A stretch of DNA of 64,000 nt, taken from assembly GCA_016713905.1 (NCBI GenBank), contig JADJOE010000002.1, positions 62,001-126,000 on the forward strand. Reading direction: 5' to 3'. The notes under the pieces were generated by a model that made no database searches, was not told the DNA's origin, and saw only the letters and a list, made by a program, of their open reading frames with translations. Below, in pieces: positions 54,082 through 63,858 of this stretch. Within the stretch, counting starts at the first letter, position 1. Every line of letters begins with the position of its first letter. The position numbers and the translations under genes are program-made. This stretch comes from Candidatus Vicinibacter proximus (GTDB taxonomy: Bacteria > Bacteroidota > Bacteroidia > Chitinophagales > Saprospiraceae).

Positions 54082-55578
54082 TTAATTAACTTCTGATCCG
54101 GAATCCTTTAGATTGTTAAAATCACTGACGTTGATTTTAAAATCTCCCTGATTCTGGTAAATGATGATTTTATAGTTTTGTTCCTTTTGACCTGCAGCTT
54201 TAATCACTTGTGACATTGCCTTAAATACCTTGCTTTTTGCCTCGGAAGCATCCTTTTTAAATGCTTTGGCCAACTCATGCAATTCAGACATGCGCACTTC
54301 ACGTTCCTGAGTGGATTCTTCTGCATCACTTACTTCCCACACATCTGTTTCTACCATGGTCTCTTCATCCAGATTATACCCTTCGTCCTCAATGAGCAAG
54401 TCCTCTTTTTTGGTAACTCCAGAAGATGGATGATGTTTAGCCAAAGAGGATTTTATAGGGTTGGTTTGTTTTAGTTTAGGTGCTGAAGGTGATTTTGTTT
54501 TTGTAGGGATGATTTTACTGACTATCTTCTTTTCGTTGGACGGAAAGTCATCATTTTCCACCAGACAAGCCCAATCCATTCTACCTATATTGTCTAACGA
54601 ATTAGTATGGTCTTTTTCTGCAACAAAGAAACCCAACAACAAGGTCACGCCAAGCGTAAAAAACATGTTGATCCATGTTGTGTAATTTTTTTCTTTGGTA
54701 TAATTTATGTTCAGAATGTGTTTAACTCTTCTGCACAGTTGATTTTTTTCCGAACTGAAACCAATCTGGTCGGATTCAGGAATGAAGGTTGGATTTTCTC
54801 CCAGCTTAAGAATCAGGGATGCATATTCCAAAGTTTTTGGAATCATTCGGAGGGTCAGCCAATCTGCACAAATCTCTCTTTGGAATCTGATTCTTTTGAT
54901 CAGAAAATGCGCAGCCGGATTAAAGAAAAAGATCAACTCGCAAAAATTGCAAATGACATTATATAAGTGGTCCTTAGCCAGGATGTGTGCAAGTTCGTGT
55001 GCAATGACACATTCAGCTTCTTCATAAGACAGGTTGTTCACCCAGGAAGTAGGAAGAACCAACATTGGCTTAAAAAATCCGGTTACAAATGCAGAACTGA
55101 TTTTTTCCGAATGAATAAAAATTATGGTTTGGGGTATTTGTAAATTTTGTTTTAGTTGGTTAAAAATACGATTCCATTCTTCCGGAAAAACGGATCCAGA
55201 TTGCCAACGTATCCGTTCCAAAAAATAATAGGAGAAAAGATATCGCACCAATAGAACCACCCCTCCAATAACCCAGGAACGATTTACCCAAAGTACCCAA
55301 TTATCAGATAAATCGGACAGCCAAACCTGAGGAAATTTAATGATTTCCTGTCCGACAAAAAAGTGATAAAGAAATGTAGAAAAAGTAGTCAAGAGAAACG
55401 CAATCAGGCTGTATCGGTAAATAGCATTAATTACCTGAGGCTTTCTGGATTCTAAAAATTTCTCCGCCACGAGGACAAGAAAAACAAGTACAGTCCCCTG
55501 CCAAAGCGAATGAACCAACATCCATGCGAAGGAACTTTGCAAATCTGACCAGAACTGTACTTGACCACTACCCATCAT
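54082..55578 (-). CDS. BlaR1/MecR1-type M56 membrane metallopeptidase
   Basis: 498 aa. Several N-terminal helices (~15-35, 45-65, 90-110), then the M56 zinc site HELAH near residue 196 with the downstream Glu in REICADW near 236, followed by another helix (~300-320). The C-terminal ~170 residues are charged and probably periplasmic; no penicillin-binding sensor domain is present. It is expected to cleave or inactivate the BlaI-type repressor upon an envelope signal. It forms a likely unit with the blaI-like gene 106 bp upstream. Confidence 0.88.
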   Translation of the reverse strand: MMGSGQVQFWSDLQSSFAWMLVHSLWQGTVLVFLVLVAEKFLESRKPQVINAIYRYSLIAFLLTTFSTFLYHFFVGQEIIKFPQVWLSDLSDNWVLWVNRSWVIGGVVLLVRYLFSYYFLERIRWQSGSVFPEEWNRIFNQLKQNLQIPQTIIFIHSEKISSAFVTGFFKPMLVLPTSWVNNLSYEEAECVIAHELAHILAKDHLYNVICNFCELIFFFNPAAHFLIKRIRFQREICADWLTLRMIPKTLEYASLILKLGENPTFIPESDQIGFSSEKNQLCRRVKHILNINYTKEKNYTTWINMFFTLGVTLLLGFFVAEKDHTNSLDNIGRMDWACLVENDDFPSNEKKIVSKIIPTKTKSPSAPKLKQTNPIKSSLAKHHPSSGVTKKEDLLIEDEGYNLDEETMVETDVWEVSDAEESTQEREVRMSELHELAKAFKKDASEAKSKVFKAMSQVIKAAGQKEQNYKIIIYQNQGDFKINVSDFNNLKDSGSEVN

Positions 55579-55684
55579 TTAGATTTTATGAATGAAAAAT
55601 ATCCTATACGTTTAAAAAATTCATCGTCCACATTTATTTAATTATCGTTGAATTTATTTAGTCAAATATTTAAATTCAGGATGA

Positions 55685-56077
55685 TTATTTTGATTGCTGT
55701 GTTTTCTCAAGTTCTCTGATCAGATGCTTGAGTTCTTTCAATTCTTTATCTGTTGCTTTATAATGCCCCAGTGTCTGGATCACCAATTCCATGGCCGCAC
55801 CTTCGAATACCTCATCAACCAATTCCTTTACTGCACTTTTCTTAACATGATGCTCTTTTACCAGTGCACTGTAAATGTGGGTTTTCCCATCCATCTCCCG
55901 GCTGCAATAGTTTTTTTCTGCCATGATCTGCATGATCTTTAAAGTGGTGGTATAACCGGATTCCCTCCTCTCGTTGATCAGTTCATTTACTTGTTTTACG
56001 GTCGAAGGACCATGCTTCCATAATATCTGGAGAATGTCCAGTTCCGCTTCTGTGGGTCTTATTCCTGTCTTTGCCAT
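55685..56077 (-). CDS. BlaI/MecI/CopY-family repressor
   Basis: 130 aa winged helix of this family: PTEAELDILQILWKHGPSTVKQVNEL at the N-terminus, YTTTLKIMQIMAEKN in the recognition helix region, and a helical dimer domain. It probably binds the two TACGAA-N4-TTCGTA boxes in its own promoter and a third one between prc and aroE. Repression would be lifted by the M56 peptidase encoded next. No beta-lactamase is nearby, so a general envelope-stress role is favoured. Confidence 0.9.
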   Translation of the reverse strand: MAKTGIRPTEAELDILQILWKHGPSTVKQVNELINERRESGYTTTLKIMQIMAEKNYCSREMDGKTHIYSALVKEHHVKKSAVKELVDEVFEGAAMELVIQTLGHYKATDKELKELKHLIRELEKTQQSK

Positions 56078-56084
56078 ACGCTTG

Positions 56085-56145
56085 TACGAATAGTTTCGTA
56101 TAGCAAATATAATAAAGAAGATTTATTTCTACGAAGTAATTCGTA
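56085..56145. promoter_or_regulatory. Two BlaI-type operators upstream of blaI
   Basis: TACGAATAGTTTCGTA at 56085-56100 and TACGAAGTAATTCGTA at 56130-56145, both perfect TACGAA-N4-TTCGTA palindromes. The first is 8 bp before the start codon. Confidence 0.75.
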
Positions 56146-56164
56146 TTTTAAGACTACTTTAACA

Positions 56165-58783
56165 TTAAATCTTCATAAAACTCCATCTAAGCCCGGTAGA
56201 AGGACTCAGGATTTGATACAAGCCGGGAGGTATTCCATGCAAATCAAACCTTAAAATATCACCGGAAAGTGCAGAAGCCTGGTGTTTGACAAATCTTCCG
56301 TGTACATCTGCTATTCTGCAATCTCTTGGTACGTTTTCTGCATCCGAAAATTGGATGAGCACATAATCCTTGGCCGGTGTAGGATAAATAAATGTGTTGT
56401 TATTGCCCGGACCGTATTGTCCTACATTTAATTTAATGATAAATCTTTTAACCGTCACGCATCCATTGTCGTCAATGACTTTTAAAGTGTATTCGCCAGG
56501 TTCCAGAAAATCCGGATCGAAATTTCCAACGATTTCCTGAATATATGGTGGTGTACCGCCTTGTATGGCGACATTCAAAATCTTACCTTTATTATACCCT
56601 GGATTTACACCCTTGACATAAATACTGTCGATGATCAATTCGGCGAATTGCGGCAAATTAAAAGTTAAAGTATCCGTTGTCGCTTTTGCTGATTTAATGA
56701 TCACAGTTATCTTCCCGGAGACGGCTTCAGCAGAAGATTTTGTACTGCCATTACTCCAGGCAAAAGTAAATGGTGCCGCTCCTCTGATGCTGTCCAGATA
56801 AATATTGGTTACCTCACCAAAGCATTTTATATCCGGAGTGATTCTGGTTTTGATTACTTCCGGAACACTGCATACGTAGCTGATCAGGCGTTTTACGGTA
56901 TCTACATTACATGCTGAATTGGAAATAAGTGTAAGATTAAGTGGATTGGTTTTGCAATCCAATACAAGATTCAAACTGTCTCTATTAAATGTTTTTCCAT
57001 CTGCAATCCAGGTATTTCCCAAAGCATTCAGGCTAGTCGCTTTTGCGCTGAAAAATTCATAATCACTTACATATTGAAAATCTGCTTTTGCCACATGGTT
57101 GTCTTTTATGGTGACACTTCCTTTGACGCCGGGTGACAACATATAAAATGATCCACTTGCATTGGTTTCCAATTTACTTGCGCAGACGAGATATTCATAA
57201 GTAGAATCCTTGGTCAGACATTTTTCGGTATAGGTCAGGGCATTCAGATTTCTAGCGACAATTTTATATTGTGTCTCTGATTTAAATTTACGCAGGATGG
57301 TATAACCTGCCGAAGCATCCGCTGAAGCCTGCCAGTTCAATTCGATATTTTCTTTATTTTCCTTCACCACCAAACCGGTAGGTGCCTGCATAGGATACAT
57401 GTTCAGACTTGGGTCACCCATGAGTCCCATATGGGTTCCTCTGAGCGCTGTGGGGCTGACATTATAGAGCGAACCATTGTTATTGGTACTCAGCCGGTGA
57501 CTGTATCCAATGTGTTCGCCCATGGCCATGTAGTGAAATTGCCAGCCTGGTCTTCCTGCCCAGACGCAGGTAAGCATGCTGCCACTGGCCAAAGCAGACC
57601 TCAGAAAATTATTCGGGCTGTCCCAATCGCCAAAATAGGAGCCAAACAATACCGTAAAAATACCCCGGAGTGAATCTGTCCCCATTAAGCTAGTATTGCT
57701 GATGCCTCCGGCTGAAGTATAGCTTCCACCACCGGCCCCATAGGACCATAAGTAAGATCCAGTAAGCATCAGATCCCGATAACTTCCGGAAATCACACTG
57801 TCCGGCCCGAAGAAAGCAGAAGCATTGCGGTATCCTGTAGATCCAAAATATTCCCCCATAAAATTGAAATTATCCTGTACCACGGCTCTTCTGTTGGCCT
57901 TGATCTTACCGGTTCTGAAGAGGAAATTTTTATTGAGGTAATTACGTAGCAGGGTAATTTCGGACTTTTGAATATCCGGCATGTTGTAGAAATCTACACG
58001 ACCTACCTCCAGCTCTACATCGTTAGGAATCTGGCTCTGATCAAATTTTCCATCCCCCGGTATATTTTTTGTCTCTGCCCTGGAACCTGTAGTGTTGTTG
58101 ATGCTGGCATCCGTCCAGCCGCCATCCATGTCTGCATAGTAAGTGTCGGATGGCCAGGCACCGGCGTGATCTGTATGTCCATCCCAGGCAAAGTTTCCGG
58201 AGTAAGGCACCGGCACATGTCCAAGAATGAAAACAGTCGTCAAAGACGGGTAGGCAGTTCTTTGACTTTTTATCACATTCTTTACCTCGGGGACCGTCAT
58301 GGTTGCAGGGATGTTGGATTGTAAGACATGCCAGGATTCGTTTTCCAAGGCAGATTTCAAACGACTGATTTCGGCAGTAAGGCTGTCTTTCACCCGGTTG
58401 TCTACAAGCAGTAAAATAGTTTTCTTTGGTTCAACGGAAGGAACTTTAATTCCACCGTATATGTAGCCATTTGCACCAATATCTGAGGCAGACCGGCTCA
58501 CACGGTATTCATAAGCTTGCCCAATCTGAATGGAAGTATCTGTAAAAAACTCTGCATCCCCGGGTAAATTTCCGATGGCAACACCCCAGGCCTTGGCTTC
58601 TTTTGTCTTTCTAAAAACCATATACCTAGTGGACAAAGGTTCTTTGTTCCATTTTATAGTGATCGAACGCTTAGCTTCGTCCAGAGTGGTGGAAAGCAAC
58701 ACAGAAGCTTTTAGTGACCAGTTCTGCGCGGAGGTCCAATTCAAACAAAAAATACTTAACAAGGCAAAAGCAAGGATTTTCAT
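56165..58783 (-). CDS. Large T9SS-exported protein with gingipain-like (C25) domain
   Basis: 872 aa from ATG 58783, chosen because MKILAFALLSIFCLNWTSAQ is a proper signal peptide; an upstream ATG at 58843 adds 20 residues. Order: a fibronectin-III-like domain (~25-125), an alpha/beta domain (~135-490) with LLLVDNRV, VFILGHVPVPYSG, EVGRVDFYNMP, LWSYGAGGGSYTSAGG and HIGYSHRLS that resembles the caspase/C25 fold, then a second Fn3 (~495-585), SprB-like beta domains, and a C-terminal T9SS sorting domain (YPTPAKDYVLIQF). Classical C25 has His and Cys as dyad; I cannot confirm a catalytic Cys. Confidence 0.75.
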   Translation of the reverse strand: MKILAFALLSIFCLNWTSAQNWSLKASVLLSTTLDEAKRSITIKWNKEPLSTRYMVFRKTKEAKAWGVAIGNLPGDAEFFTDTSIQIGQAYEYRVSRSASDIGANGYIYGGIKVPSVEPKKTILLLVDNRVKDSLTAEISRLKSALENESWHVLQSNIPATMTVPEVKNVIKSQRTAYPSLTTVFILGHVPVPYSGNFAWDGHTDHAGAWPSDTYYADMDGGWTDASINNTTGSRAETKNIPGDGKFDQSQIPNDVELEVGRVDFYNMPDIQKSEITLLRNYLNKNFLFRTGKIKANRRAVVQDNFNFMGEYFGSTGYRNASAFFGPDSVISGSYRDLMLTGSYLWSYGAGGGSYTSAGGISNTSLMGTDSLRGIFTVLFGSYFGDWDSPNNFLRSALASGSMLTCVWAGRPGWQFHYMAMGEHIGYSHRLSTNNNGSLYNVSPTALRGTHMGLMGDPSLNMYPMQAPTGLVVKENKENIELNWQASADASAGYTILRKFKSETQYKIVARNLNALTYTEKCLTKDSTYEYLVCASKLETNASGSFYMLSPGVKGSVTIKDNHVAKADFQYVSDYEFFSAKATSLNALGNTWIADGKTFNRDSLNLVLDCKTNPLNLTLISNSACNVDTVKRLISYVCSVPEVIKTRITPDIKCFGEVTNIYLDSIRGAAPFTFAWSNGSTKSSAEAVSGKITVIIKSAKATTDTLTFNLPQFAELIIDSIYVKGVNPGYNKGKILNVAIQGGTPPYIQEIVGNFDPDFLEPGEYTLKVIDDNGCVTVKRFIIKLNVGQYGPGNNNTFIYPTPAKDYVLIQFSDAENVPRDCRIADVHGRFVKHQASALSGDILRFDLHGIPPGLYQILSPSTGLRWSFMKI

Positions 58784-59105
58784 TCTCTTTATTTTTTTAC
58801 AAATATAGATTGAAATAAGCCTAAAATGAAATCCTGTTGTCATACATTGGGCCTATGGGTTGATGATGGAGAATATAAATTTGAATTTGTCCTCCAGAGA
58901 TGTTTGGGGATTGTCCAATACTATTTGGTAAGGGCCATTTAGTGAATTTCTATATTCTTTTATTTATTCCTCAAGACTTCTGACCATATCATCCCCTGCC
59001 TCAAGGTTGATTATGGAAGCGTCCTGCCGTTCTAATTTTGTTTTGCGAAATTGGTTTTCTTCAGTTTCTTTGTTGATTGTTAGCTAGGATTTAATAAAAA
59101 TATTT
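58784..59105. other. Intergenic region before the VOC gene
   Basis: About 320 bp between two divergent genes. No coding frame, hairpin or recognisable operator is seen, and there is no strong promoter match. Confidence 0.5.
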
Positions 59106-59507
59106 ATGAAGTTTCATTCACTGCGTCCGATGATTTGGACGGACAAATTAGAAGAATCCATTAAGTTTTATACGGAGTTGCTTGGCTTCTCTTGTGATGA
59201 GTACAATCCGGACTGGAAATGGGCCTCCCTACACAAGGATGAGGCCTATCTAATGCTGGCAAGCCCCAATGAGCATACTCCTTTTGAGGGTTGCTATTTT
59301 TCCGGGAGTTTCTATTTTCAGGTGGACGATGTAGATACGCTGTGGTCGCAATTAAAGGATGAGGTACATATTTATTATCCCATTGATGATTTTGAATTTG
59401 GCATGCGTGAATTTGGAATCCTGGATATTAATGGATACATCTTGCAATTCGGAAAAGAAATCGATGTGCAAAATTCCTCTGATGCTCCTCCAGAATTAAC
59501 AAATTAG
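59106..59507 (+). CDS. VOC-family (glyoxalase/bleomycin-resistance fold) protein
   Basis: 133 aa: a paired beta-alpha-beta-beta-beta fold with LEESIKFYTELLGF at the start and GMREFGILDINGYILQFGKE at the end, the usual C-terminal metal Glu region. The first half has metal-candidate residues less clearly. It could be a small-molecule isomerase, dioxygenase-like or resistance protein. The substrate cannot be inferred. A single gene, convergent with DUF3109. Confidence 0.82.
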   Translation: MKFHSLRPMIWTDKLEESIKFYTELLGFSCDEYNPDWKWASLHKDEAYLMLASPNEHTPFEGCYFSGSFYFQVDDVDTLWSQLKDEVHIYYPIDDFEFGMREFGILDINGYILQFGKEIDVQNSSDAPPELTN

Positions 59508-59519
59508 CACATTAACTCA

Positions 59520-60113
59520 TTAGCTAATTAACTCCTTCTTCCCAAGTTCTTCCGCAGCTGCTTCCAATTCTTCATAGAAGGCTTCTCCAAATTTACGAAT
59601 GAGTGCTTCTTTAAGGAATTTGTATAAAGGAATTTTGTTGTTGAGTCCATTGGCGCAGGCGGGCCGGCAGATGTGCCAGCGATCGTAATTCAGTGCAGTG
59701 AAACCCTGATCAGGATTGTGTTTGACCCGGATGGGATAGAGGTGGCAGGAGATGGGTTTTCGAAAATTGACGGCGCCTTCCTTCCAGGCTTTTTCGATTC
59801 CGCAGATGGCTATTCCATGTTCATCATAGTTCATAAATACGCAAGGTCCCTCCGGCATCAATTGCGTTCCAAAAGTTTGCACATCTTCATAAAAGACGTA
59901 TCCACCGTCTTTTAGTATTTTCTCATAGGAAGCTTCCGGAAGATAAGGTTTAAGCGCGGGAATGATGTCTTCCAGAGATTTACATTCTTCTTCCTCCAGC
60001 GGGGCACCGTAATCACCATCCACGCAACAGGCCCCTTTACAAATACTGAGTTCGCATGCAAAGAAAGCTTGTACGACTTCATCACTGATCAGTTTGTCCT
60101 GGATTGCAATCAT
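59520..60113 (-). CDS. DUF3109 family protein with Cys cluster
   Basis: 197 aa. The motif CELSICKGACCVDGDYGAPL at the N-terminus, then GPCVFM, ICGIEKA, PISCHLYPIR and HICRPACANG give eight or more conserved Cys, as in the DUF3109 group of the CxxCxxxC zinc/iron-sulfur cluster proteins. Cytoplasmic. Function unknown; widespread in Bacteroidota. It is convergent with the VOC gene with 12 bp between the stops. Confidence 0.85.
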   Translation of the reverse strand: MIAIQDKLISDEVVQAFFACELSICKGACCVDGDYGAPLEEEECKSLEDIIPALKPYLPEASYEKILKDGGYVFYEDVQTFGTQLMPEGPCVFMNYDEHGIAICGIEKAWKEGAVNFRKPISCHLYPIRVKHNPDQGFTALNYDRWHICRPACANGLNNKIPLYKFLKEALIRKFGEAFYEELEAAAEELGKKELIS

Positions 60114-60230
60114 GGTGTAAAGATAGCCTTTAGGAGACGAATGGACCGCTGTTGCAATGGTAAATCTTAAGTTTCATGAAATGGACATCCGACATAGTCC
60201 CGAAGTACATTAAGTGAGCCTCAATTCACT

Positions 60231-60350
60231 TTAACTATTTTTTGAGTATATCGGACCCTCCGCGTTTAATTCCAAAAAATAAATTCCTTCCTGCCAGCCC
60301 TTTAGATTCTCCATTATAAATTTAAATGATAAAAAAATTATTATTTGCAT
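60231..60350 (-). pseudogene. Chimeric remnant: paralog start fused to a T9SS tail
   Basis: The frame MQIIIFLSFKF at 60350 resembles the start of the paralog at 62031 (MRKIIIFIIYIY), and the flanking bases before it match as well. It then changes to NLKGWQEGIYFLELNAEG, a typical end of a T9SS sorting domain, with a stop at 60231. This looks like a deletion scar joining a third paralog's 5' end to a T9SS-cargo 3' end. The surrounding 60114-60456 has no other feature I can support. Confidence 0.35.
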
Positions 60351-60456
60351 TTTATATTAATACAATCTAATCAAGTTTCTTCTAATCATAAAGGCAGGCA
60401 GTGAGTAACCAGAAAAACGTAATTACAAGAAAGGTATTCTTCATGGTGAATTAAGT

Positions 60457-62031
60457 TTAAAAGCCAAAATACTTCCATCGTTTCAGCGCGGGAACGATGT
60501 AGTCATTTACCCAGCGTTGTGCTTCCACCGCTGACCACGATGGCCTTCTTGTTGATTTTAAATGATCCGGGATCACTACTCCATAAAATACATCCAGCAA
60601 TGGATCCGCCAGAATATGCGCTTCCTTGGGTGATTCAGGAGTATATACAGCATCTCCTCTGGCGATCAGATCCAGTATCAACTCCTCATTCAGCATATAA
60701 ATGATTCGCTGTTTAATGAGTGCTCGTTCCATTAAGTTTTCATTTTTTAACCAACCCACCCATCTTGGATACACCAAACGCCATAGTCTTAGAATTTGAT
60801 CAGCTGCCTCATCTTGCATGGCCGGATAGCTGCTGTGCAGTACCGCATCATAATATTTATCCACCCATGCATAAAGGATGCCGGTATCCTGCGGACTCGG
60901 GGTGTAAGACCCGAAGGTATTGCGATCGCCGAGAATCTGAAAGATTTTTTCAAGCCGAATTACTGCCAAACCTCTCTCATAGGGCATGTTAACCGAAAAT
61001 GAATCATATACTTCATTAAAATCTAATTCCATTATAAACTCAATAAGTTCAATATTTGAAAACGTATCATATCGGACCCCATCATCCCAAGAATGAAAGG
61101 GTTGATTACCATCAAAAGCAAAAGTGGTGTCAAGACTAATATAATACTTTCGCAATTCGTCCGAACTCAGTAATGATGTATCAACAGAATTGGACATTTT
61201 TCTTAAATCACTGTCCAATTCAAATAATTCATTTCTGTGCCTCAGGTCATAGTCTATCTCTCCTAAAGAATCAAATTTGTGCATCATCAACATGCTGATA
61301 GAATCTACAGGATATTCACCTTTATTAAAAAAATAATTGAACTCAGACTTTGTAAAATAAAAAGTAGTGTCAAAATTTAAGTTGAATTGATTGATGTCTA
61401 TACTATCAAATATATTATATCCAAAATTCTTTTTTAAATGATATAATGAAAATAAAAATAAATTTGGGAACGAAAAGATAAAATTACGATTGCTCTTGTA
61501 AAAATTCAGGAATTGACTAGAGTCCAATAATTGCACTAATTCTTCAAGACAATAGACTTGCAAATCTAAGTTTGATGAATTTAAAATTTTTAATTTATAA
61601 TAATTGGTGTCAGTCCCCATTGGTAAATATTTCAACACATAAAAATCACTTGTTAGAATTAAATCTGACTCTATTTGATCTAATGGCTGTCCAATTAAGT
61701 CAAATATTCTAATATAACCCTGGACCCTGTAATAAAAATCCAACTCTAGCGGACTAGAAGGAATATACCCAGAAAAATTTATGGTATCAACCAGATCATA
61801 TCTGAACTGATAATAATTCCGGCACAGAACTAGCAAAACAGAATCCTTTATAAAAAAATTATGTTTGAGTGCCGAATCTGCAAAATAAATTCTTACTTCA
61901 TCTTCAATTGGATGATCGTAATAATTAGCATACACTGTATCTAATAATGTCTGAATAAAAGTGGAAACGGAAGATTGCCCTTTACAATCTCCACTATATA
62001 TATAAATGATAAAAATAATTATTTTTCGCAT
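60457..62031 (-). CDS. Secreted paralog A, constant C-terminus, variable N-terminus
   Basis: 524 aa with a short signal (IIIFIIYIYSGDC, lipobox-like). The N-terminal ~350 residues are low-GC, rich in Asp, Tyr, Phe and Asn, and unlike the neighbour. From about residue 353 (RLEKIFQILGDRNTFGSYTP) to the end the protein is almost identical to paralog B, ending LKRWKYFGF. The constant domain is helical, with Trp/Arg-rich motifs (ILRLWRLVYPRWVGWL, YGVVIPDHL). Not a family I recognise. A secreted variable/constant architecture suggests a surface or competition protein. Confidence 0.65.
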   Translation of the reverse strand: MRKIIIFIIYIYSGDCKGQSSVSTFIQTLLDTVYANYYDHPIEDEVRIYFADSALKHNFFIKDSVLLVLCRNYYQFRYDLVDTINFSGYIPSSPLELDFYYRVQGYIRIFDLIGQPLDQIESDLILTSDFYVLKYLPMGTDTNYYKLKILNSSNLDLQVYCLEELVQLLDSSQFLNFYKSNRNFIFSFPNLFLFSLYHLKKNFGYNIFDSIDINQFNLNFDTTFYFTKSEFNYFFNKGEYPVDSISMLMMHKFDSLGEIDYDLRHRNELFELDSDLRKMSNSVDTSLLSSDELRKYYISLDTTFAFDGNQPFHSWDDGVRYDTFSNIELIEFIMELDFNEVYDSFSVNMPYERGLAVIRLEKIFQILGDRNTFGSYTPSPQDTGILYAWVDKYYDAVLHSSYPAMQDEAADQILRLWRLVYPRWVGWLKNENLMERALIKQRIIYMLNEELILDLIARGDAVYTPESPKEAHILADPLLDVFYGVVIPDHLKSTRRPSWSAVEAQRWVNDYIVPALKRWKYFGF

Positions 62032-62144
62032 TTTATATTAATACTGTTTACAATCTAATCAATCTTCTTCTAATCATAAAGCTAGGCAGTTAGTAAGTAG
62101 AAAAACGTAATTATGAGAAAGGTATTCTTAATGGTGAATTAAGT

Positions 62145-63839
62145 TTAAAAGCCAAAATACTTCCATCGTTTCAGCGCGGGAACGATGTAGTCATCTACCC
62201 AGCGTTGTGCTTCCACCGCTGACCACGATGGCCTTCTTGTTGATTTCAAATGCTCCGGGATCACTACTCCATAAAATACATCCAGCAATGGATCCGCCAG
62301 AATATGCGCTTCCTTCGGTGATTCAGGAGTATATACGGCATCTCCTCTGGCGATCAGATCCAGTATCAACTCCTCATTCAGCATATAAATGATCCGCTGT
62401 TTAATAAGACCTCGAGTCATTAGGTTTTCATTTTTTAACCAACCCACCCATCTTGGATACACCAGACGCCATAGTCTTAGAATCTGATCGGCTGCCTCAT
62501 CTTGCATGGCCGGATAGCTGCTGTGCAGTACCGCATCATAATATTTGTCCACCCAAGCATAAAGGATGCCGGTATCCTGTGGACTCGGGGTGTAAGACCC
62601 GAAGGTATTGCGATCGCCGAGTATTTGAAATATTTTACGAAGTCTAATTATCAATTGATTTGGAAATTCGTAACCAAATACTCCAATTGAATCATTAATA
62701 CTATGAAAGTTCAATTGATACAACTCTCCAATTAGCTCAGCATTTGTCAAGGTGTCTGCTCTAAATCCACTATCAGCTGAATCAGGTCTATATTGATAGA
62801 TACTTGCATCCCACAGAGTGGTATCATTTGACAATTCATAAATCCTTCGATCCTCTGGAGGCAATTGGGCTACATCGACAAACTCCACAACGTCTCGATC
62901 AGATTCAACCATTGAAATATCGTTATACCTATCAAAAATTAATTTAATTATATTAGAATCAACTTTTGTAAAATCAATTTTACCTAAAAGACTATCTTGC
63001 TTTTCATAATACCTCTGCATTTTTAATGGCCAAGATGATGGACCGATGTTTTCTTGTTCATCCAATTTTATTGAAGCTATATTACAGTCAATTCCAATGC
63101 TAAATTTAATCAAAAAACTGTCTAAGTTCCAATTTGAATTTCTTAAAGTAAAATACTCATACAATTCATTACCCAAAATAGACTCTCTCATTTTGGATGT
63201 TTCTGATCTGTTTAAATTATACAAATATTTTACGTAGAGTGATGAATCATTTTTAATTATGTTTTTGAACTTAATGAATGAAAAGAAAATATTAAATTTA
63301 TCTTTTAACTTTAAGATGGAAGACATATTTTCCAATAGTTTTATTCTTGATATAAAATCAAGCTGTTCGTAAAGAAAATACACATTAGCTGTATCATAAT
63401 TTTGAAGAAATTTATAGACAAACACATGGTTGTTATCCCTAAGAAATTGGGTAATTAGAGAAATACTATCAATGCCAATATATTTTAATGACTCTTTGTA
63501 AAACCAATAACTTCTTTCAAATGTTGAGGATCCATTTGATCCACTTGAAACAAAAACAACAGATGAATCTTTATAAGTTTTTATAAACTCTTCATTTTGA
63601 TTTATATATTCTATTAAAATACTGTCATAATTGAATAACATTGAATCCAGTAACAAAGCTGCTTTACACCAATAATTATCTAAATCTCTTTTATTATTAT
63701 TTTCAAGATAACTACCCTTAGATTTTATCAATTCAACAATACCTATAATAGAATCAACTTTCGAGGATTGACCTGAAATCTGAAATTCAATATTTATAAA
63801 GTAAAATATTAATAGAAGTACTTTTTTATTTATCTTCAT
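62145..63839 (-). CDS. Secreted paralog B, constant C-terminus, variable N-terminus
   Basis: 564 aa with a signal peptide (LLIFYFINIEFQISGQ). The N-terminal ~400 residues have the same composition but no clear similarity to those of paralog A. The last ~170 residues, and the ~60 bp beyond the stop (GGTATTCTTAATGGTGAATT and flanks), match paralog A with only a few changes. The pair was made by duplication, or one C-terminus was homogenised by gene conversion. Function is unknown. Confidence 0.65.
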   Translation of the reverse strand: MKINKKVLLLIFYFINIEFQISGQSSKVDSIIGIVELIKSKGSYLENNNKRDLDNYWCKAALLLDSMLFNYDSILIEYINQNEEFIKTYKDSSVVFVSSGSNGSSTFERSYWFYKESLKYIGIDSISLITQFLRDNNHVFVYKFLQNYDTANVYFLYEQLDFISRIKLLENMSSILKLKDKFNIFFSFIKFKNIIKNDSSLYVKYLYNLNRSETSKMRESILGNELYEYFTLRNSNWNLDSFLIKFSIGIDCNIASIKLDEQENIGPSSWPLKMQRYYEKQDSLLGKIDFTKVDSNIIKLIFDRYNDISMVESDRDVVEFVDVAQLPPEDRRIYELSNDTTLWDASIYQYRPDSADSGFRADTLTNAELIGELYQLNFHSINDSIGVFGYEFPNQLIIRLRKIFQILGDRNTFGSYTPSPQDTGILYAWVDKYYDAVLHSSYPAMQDEAADQILRLWRLVYPRWVGWLKNENLMTRGLIKQRIIYMLNEELILDLIARGDAVYTPESPKEAHILADPLLDVFYGVVIPEHLKSTRRPSWSAVEAQRWVDDYIVPALKRWKYFGF

Positions 63840-63858
63840 ATAAATTCAATAAATGATA

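Noticed and set aside
54082..56077. Beta-lactam resistance operon
   Set aside because: The M56/BlaI pair lacks the penicillin-sensor domain and there is no beta-lactamase or PBP gene nearby.
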